Positions 59,888-64,000 of a DNA stretch of 64,000 nucleotides are shown here, piece by piece. The position numbers and the translations under genes were made by a program. The first letter of the stretch is position 1, and every line of letters begins with the position of its first letter. The notes under the pieces were generated by a model, which worked only from the letters and a program-made list of their open reading frames with translations, ran no database searches and had not been told where the DNA came from. This stretch comes from Streptomyces carminius (GTDB taxonomy: Bacteria; Actinomycetota; Actinomycetes; Streptomycetales; Streptomycetaceae), in NCBI RefSeq assembly GCF_002794255.1, contig NZ_PGGW01000058.1, positions 292,624-356,623 of the forward strand, in the 5' to 3' direction.

Positions 59888-62800
59888 ACGCTTCCCTCCC
59901 CACCTGCAAGCTTTCCATGGAAGGCTTGTAATGACCACTCATATTGTTGATTTCCATCCCGAAGTAGCTTCCATCGGAGCCGGCTATCTCCGCCTCGCCA
60001 GCAGCCAGCACTGGGCGACCTCCCGTGAGCACAGGATGCTTCAGCTCAACACCATTCGCATATTTCGGAATAACGAATAGCCTCCCTTGTTCATCAACGG
60101 CCCATTTGATGGTTCCCGAGTTCACCGCGGCATCGAACCCTTCATCACCGACCCTCAACGGTCTGACTCCGAGTCTCTCCGCGTCAGCCAACTCCTGCGC
60201 CAATTCTTCCGGCATCTGGTTGGGGTACGGAGCCAGTCCGAGGGGGTCGGTCCGGGTGTGGGGGTTGTGGGGGTAGGTGGTGGGGTTGGGGGCGGGGGCG
60301 AGGCCGAGGGGGTCGGGGGTGAGGTAGCGGGCGGTGGTGGGGTCGTAGTAGCGGAAGTAGTTGTAGTGGAGGCCGGTTTCGGGGTCGTGGTACTGGCCGG
60401 GGAAGCGCAGGGGTGTGTAGGTGGTGGCGTCGCGGTTCCAGGTGGTGGTGCCCCACAGGGTGGTGCGGGTGTGCCAGGCGAGGTGGCCGGTGTCGTCGAT
60501 GAGTTCGGTGGGGGTGCCGACGAGGTCGGTGACGATGGCGAAGAAGCGGGCGTCGATCTCGGTCTGGGTGGCTTCGTCCACCAGGCGTTCGGTCTGGGTG
60601 ATGGGGTGCAGGCCGTGGTGGTCCCAGGTGAGGGTGACCGGGTGGGGGAGGTCGGGTGTGGTGGTGGTCTGTTCGATGAGGACCGGGCCGTCCCAGGTGA
60701 AGTCGATCTGTTCGGCGACCTCGCCGGTGTGGGTGAGGCGTTGTTTGGCGGTGCGGCGGCCCAGTGGGTCGTACAGGTAGCGCCAGCGGGTGCCGTCGGG
60801 GGTGGTGACGGTGGTGAGGCGGTCTTCGGTGTCCCAGGTGTAGCGCCAGGTGTCGGGCTTGCGGGAGAGGCGGGTGCGTTGGCGCAGGGTGAGGCGGCCG
60901 GCGTCGTCGTGTTCGTAGCGGGTGCGGCCGGCCTGGGTGAGGCGGGTGCCGGTGTAGGTGCGCTGGCCGGTGGCGTCCGCGGCGGCGTGGGTGGTGGGCC
61001 AGGCGGCGGAGGTCTGGTTGCCGGCGGTGTCGTAGGCGTAGGTCTCGGTCCAGCCCTGGGCGTGGACGGCGGTGACGCGGCCGGCCGGGTCGAGGTCGAA
61101 GGTGCGGTGGCCGGTCAGGAGGTCGTCGACGGCGGTGAGGTAGCCGTCGGCGCGGTAGTGGTAGCTGCGGTGCTGGACCGTGGTCTCTGGGCTGGTGAGG
61201 GTCTGGTCGGTGAGGCGGCCGGCGGGGTCCCACAGCTGGGTGAGGGTGACGTCGCCGATGCGGCGGGTGGTTTCGCGGCCGGCCGGGTCGTGGGTGAAGT
61301 CCAGGGTGCGGCCACCGGTGGTGAGGGTGGTGCGGTTGCCGGCCGCGTCGTAGGTGTAGGTGGTGACCTGGCCGGTGGGGGTGGTGCGGCGGGTGCGGCG
61401 GCCCAGCGCGTCGTAGGAGAACGTCAGGACCCGGCCGCCTGCCATCTCGGTCTTGACGCGGCCCAGCTTGTCGCGCTGGTAGGTCAGGTCGGTGTCGGGG
61501 CCGGTGATGCGCAGTGGGCGGCCCGCAAGGTCGCGCTCGTAGGTGGTGACGGCGCCCGCGGCGTCCTTGCGGGCCAGCAGACCCAGCTCGTCGTAGGCGA
61601 AGGTGATCGTCTCGCCGAGGGGGGTGGTGCGGGCGGTCAGCTGTCCGGCGCCGTCGTGGGTATAGGTGACGGTGCGGTCGTCGAAGTCGGTCTCGGCGGT
61701 CAGGCGCCCGGCCGGGTCGTAGACATACCGCCAGGTCAGGCCCTGGGGGTTGGTGACACCGGTCAGGCGCAGGGCGGCGTCGTGCTCGAACTCATACCGC
61801 GTTCCGTCCGGGTCGGTGCGGGCGGCGAGCAGGTCGAAGTGGGTGTACTCGAAGACGGTGGTGTTGCCGGCCGGGTCGGTGTGGCGGACGCAGTTGCCCT
61901 CCCCGTCGTACTCCCACGACTCATCCGCCCCGTCCGGGCCGGTGCGGTGGGTGAGTTTGCCCTCGGTGCTCCAGGCCAGGCGGGTGACCGCACCAAGGGG
62001 GTCGGTGAGGGCGGTGGGGCGGCCGAAGGCGTCACGGGTGTAGCGGGTGACCGCCCCGAGGGGATCGGTGATCTCCACGGGCAGGCCCGCCGCGTCGCAG
62101 CGCACGGACGTGGTCTCGCCCAGCGCGTTGGTCACCGCCGTCAGATGACCATGGGTGTCGTAGGCGTAGTGGGTCGTCGCGCCCGCCGGGTCGGTGGTGG
62201 CGGTGCGGTTGCCGCGTTCGTCATAGGTGTGACGCCATGCCGCGCCGTCCGGCTCGCGGACCTCGGTCGGCAGGCCCAGCTCGTTGCGGGTGATGACCAC
62301 CTCCCGGCCGTCCGGGCGGGTGAGGCGGACGAGGTGGCCGGATTCGTCGTACTCGAAGCGGGTGGTGCGGTCCAGAGGATCGGTGTGGGTGAGCGGGCGG
62401 TCGCGGTCGTCGTAGGCGAAGCGAGTGGTGGCTCCGGTGGGGTCGGTCGTGGCGACGGTCCGGCGGGCGTCGTCGATCAGGTGGCGGGTGGCGTGGCCCT
62501 CGGCGGTGGTGACGGTGGTGATGTGGTGGCCCGTGGCCGGGTCGATGTCGTCGTAGGTGAGGATGACCTGGAAGTGGCCGCCCTCGCCGCCCTCGGCGAC
62601 GACCCGGTGCCGCTCGTCGTAGACGTAGTCGTAGCGGCGGTCGTTGGAGTCGATCCAGGCCGTCACCCGGCGGTGCTCGTCGTACTCGAAGCGCAGGGGG
62701 CGCCCTGAGGAGTTGATCACCTCGGTGAGGTCGCCGGTGTCGCTGTAGCCGTAGCGCATCACCGGCTGTGCCGTGCCGTCCGGAGCTGCCAGGGACAGGG

Positions 62801-64000
62801 CGGTGACGTGCCCGTCCTCGACGGTCAGGTGCAGGACGTAGCCGCCGCTGTGCTCGATGCGGACCGGGGCGCCGGTGGCCTCGTCGTAGGCGAAGGTGAT
62901 CCAGTTGCCGTTGCGGTCGGTGAGCTGCTCCAGCAGCGCCACGCCGTCGCCGCCGGGCTCCGCTCCCGCCGGGGGAGCGAAGTGCCGTACGCAGCCGGTC
63001 TCCGGGTCGGTGAGGGTGTAGCCGCCGTCGGGGGTGCGCTCCAGCGGCCACCGCGGTCCCGCCTCGGGCAGGGTGGACACCCCCGGCGCCGGGTGCGGGT
63101 AGGCCAGGATCAGACCGTCCTCGCCGATGAGGACGACGCCCTCGGCGTCGACCTCCAGCCGCTGGTCGACGGTGGAGGACCAGGACGGCCCGAACCACCG
63201 TCCGGCCCGGTAGCCGGACTCCACACGACGCCGGAACACCAGCGGCAGCGCGCCCGGCAGGGAGACGTCCGTCTGCGGCAGGTACATCCGGCCCGTCGCC
63301 AGGTCGACCGGGTCCACTCCCTGCGAGTTCTTCCGGCTGTCGGGCGTCTTGCTGTCGTGGGGCCCGTTGTCGCGCAGTGTCGTGCGGCCGGGGTTGTCGG
63401 CCAGGTCCCGAGCGGCGCCCAGGCCCTTGCGGGCGGCGCCCGCGCCCCGGGTGGCGAGGAGTTCGGGAACGAGCCTGCCGCTGCCCTCGGCCGGGTCCCG
63501 CATGAACTGCTCGTACATCTGCCTGCCCGCCCCGAGCGGGTCGTTGGCCGTCTGGACCAGTCCGGCGGCGGTGTTGTTGAGGTTGGTGAGGTAGTCGCCG
63601 GGGTGGGTGAGGTTGTGCGGGTCGAAGGGGTTGAGGCCGCGGGCGAAGGAGACGACTCCCGCCGAGCCTCTGATCATCCCCATGTTGAAGTGGTTGATCC
63701 GGAGCTGGCCCTCCATCAGCCCGTCCTTGAGCTGCTCCCCATAGGACGGTCTGGCCGGGGCGTCCTGCCGGGCCCGCGCCACGGCGGCGAGTGCCTCCTC
63801 GGCCGCCGCGTCGCGCTGACGGCGGGCCTCGGCCAGCTTCTCCCGGGCGGCCCGGCGGCCGGACTCGCCGGGGTCGGAGAAGTCACCGGGCCGCTCCGGC
63901 TCCGGGCCGGGATCCCGGCCGCTCAGCGCGGCCGCACCGTGCTTCCGTACCGCCTCGTCGTACCTGTCCACCGCCGTCTCGTGGGCGGTCCGCGCCTGCC
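59856..64000 (-). CDS. RHS/YD-repeat polymorphic toxin (5' end beyond window)
   Basis: About 1380 residues visible; the frame is open to the window edge and the GTG at 63971 is internal. Order: helical charged N-terminal region as in putative type VII-secreted toxins; hydrophobic/Gly segment (NFNPFDPHNLTHPGDY-like, ~100-135); DUF6531 (DPVDLATGRMYLPQTD, ~220); more than 20 YD repeats forming the shell (~330-1190); core end motifs RYLTPDPLGLAP and TRTDPLGLAP (~1215-1245). The last ~125 residues are a variable tip (LFVIPKYANGVELKHPVL, AAGEAEIAG, INNMSGHYKPS), whose activity I cannot name. Tip DNA is low in GC (60.2 kb downward). Contact-type toxin likely exported by ESX/T7SS. Confidence 0.92.
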   Translation of the reverse strand, partial: QARTAHETAVDRYDEAVRKHGAAALSGRDPGPEPERPGDFSDPGESGRRAAREKLAEARRQRDAAAEEALAAVARARQDAPARPSYGEQLKDGLMEGQLRINHFNMGMIRGSAGVVSFARGLNPFDPHNLTHPGDYLTNLNNTAAGLVQTANDPLGAGRQMYEQFMRDPAEGSGRLVPELLATRGAGAARKGLGAARDLADNPGRTTLRDNGPHDSKTPDSRKNSQGVDPVDLATGRMYLPQTDVSLPGALPLVFRRRVESGYRAGRWFGPSWSSTVDQRLEVDAEGVVLIGEDGLILAYPHPAPGVSTLPEAGPRWPLERTPDGGYTLTDPETGCVRHFAPPAGAEPGGDGVALLEQLTDRNGNWITFAYDEATGAPVRIEHSGGYVLHLTVEDGHVTALSLAAPDGTAQPVMRYGYSDTGDLTEVINSSGRPLRFEYDEHRRVTAWIDSNDRRYDYVYDERHRVVAEGGEGGHFQVILTYDDIDPATGHHITTVTTAEGHATRHLIDDARRTVATTDPTGATTRFAYDDRDRPLTHTDPLDRTTRFEYDESGHLVRLTRPDGREVVITRNELGLPTEVREPDGAAWRHTYDERGNRTATTDPAGATTHYAYDTHGHLTAVTNALGETTSVRCDAAGLPVEITDPLGAVTRYTRDAFGRPTALTDPLGAVTRLAWSTEGKLTHRTGPDGADESWEYDGEGNCVRHTDPAGNTTVFEYTHFDLLAARTDPDGTRYEFEHDAALRLTGVTNPQGLTWRYVYDPAGRLTAETDFDDRTVTYTHDGAGQLTARTTPLGETITFAYDELGLLARKDAAGAVTTYERDLAGRPLRITGPDTDLTYQRDKLGRVKTEMAGGRVLTFSYDALGRRTRRTTPTGQVTTYTYDAAGNRTTLTTGGRTLDFTHDPAGRETTRRIGDVTLTQLWDPAGRLTDQTLTSPETTVQHRSYHYRADGYLTAVDDLLTGHRTFDLDPAGRVTAVHAQGWTETYAYDTAGNQTSAAWPTTHAAADATGQRTYTGTRLTQAGRTRYEHDDAGRLTLRQRTRLSRKPDTWRYTWDTEDRLTTVTTPDGTRWRYLYDPLGRRTAKQRLTHTGEVAEQIDFTWDGPVLIEQTTTTPDLPHPVTLTWDHHGLHPITQTERLVDEATQTEIDARFFAIVTDLVGTPTELIDDTGHLAWHTRTTLWGTTTWNRDATTYTPLRFPGQYHDPETGLHYNYFRYYDPTTARYLTPDPLGLAPAPNPTTYPHNPHTRTDPLGLAPYPNQMPEELAQELADAERLGVRPLRVGDEGFDAAVNSGTIKWAVDEQGRLFVIPKYANGVELKHPVLTGGRPVLAAGEAEIAGSDGSYFGMEINNMSGHYKPSMESLQVGREAFERAGISFLE

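Noticed and set aside
60087..62708. 873-codon open frame on the plus strand
   Set aside because: Antisense shadow of the YD repeats; Gly/Val/Ala-rich, no start signal or known domain.
1..64000. tRNA, rRNA or biosynthetic gene cluster
   Set aside because: No tRNA-like cloverleaf or rRNA sequence was noticed by eye, and no PKS, NRPS or terpene genes are present.

Overview
This window is a high-GC actinobacterial chromosome segment, almost certainly from a Streptomyces. The evidence is GC-rich third codon positions, many GTG starts, DUF397/helix-turn-helix pairs, a tat-type Dyp peroxidase beside a copper operon, a CydA-CydB-CydDC oxidase cluster with a Rex operator, and a large YD-repeat toxin. 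From memory (not verified here), the gene order matches the S. coelicolor core region around SCO3942 to SCO3973 in descending order, close to the chromosomal origin.

Layout. 0-7 kb: DUF5926 protein (partial), a secreted protein, a degenerate prim-pol protein, a SpoIIE-like phosphatase, aminopeptidase P and an anti-sigma-type ATPase. 7.3-14.2 kb: a copper-handling block (His-rich membrane protein, YcnI, Sco, PCuAC, CopC-CopD fusion, Dyp peroxidase) that would load copper into exported enzymes such as cytochrome c oxidase. 14.3-18 kb: pheA, serS and a HAD phosphatase; the pheA-serS gap holds a cluster of DnaA boxes. 18-23.5 kb: a second phosphatase frame with no usable stop, a MarR gene, a helix-turn-helix/DUF397 pair, wrbA and a membrane protein.

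23.6-29.5 kb is an accessory island of visibly lower GC, with decayed IS5-like and IS630-like transposases. It carries a peptidoglycan-binding DUF1906 protein without a signal peptide, a small three-helix membrane protein, a Tat-exported M15-like protein that has lost its zinc ligands, and a membrane-anchored protein paired with a spore-associated-protein-like secreted protein.

29.8-40.2 kb: a four-gene ABC-2 transporter operon, an EphD-like hydrolase/SDR fusion, KptA, a luciferase-like oxidoreductase, a VapBC-type pair, a HAD phosphatase and an aldo/keto reductase. 40.3-47.8 kb: cytochrome bd oxidase (cydA, cydB, cydDC fusion) under a Rex site, and hisC. 48.2-59 kb: LacI regulator, metallophosphatase, membrane protein, Mut7-C RNase-like protein, PadR operon, M23 peptidase, lipoprotein, TerD-VWA protein, secreted peptidoglycan-binding protein and RibD-like reductase. 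59.3-64 kb: the 3' part of a large RHS/YD-repeat polymorphic toxin with a low-GC exchangeable tip and an overlapping probable immunity gene.

The most unusual items are: a ~105-bp palindromic element present twice in inverted orientation (39.05 and 42.19 kb) with a compensatory base change in its stem, one copy being translated inside the CydDC linker; the stopless phosphatase frame that runs through its own predicted terminator; the DnaA-box cluster; the Rhs tip/immunity pair; and three CTAG sites phased at exactly 17 bp before padR. No tRNA, rRNA, CRISPR array or intact insertion sequence was recognised.
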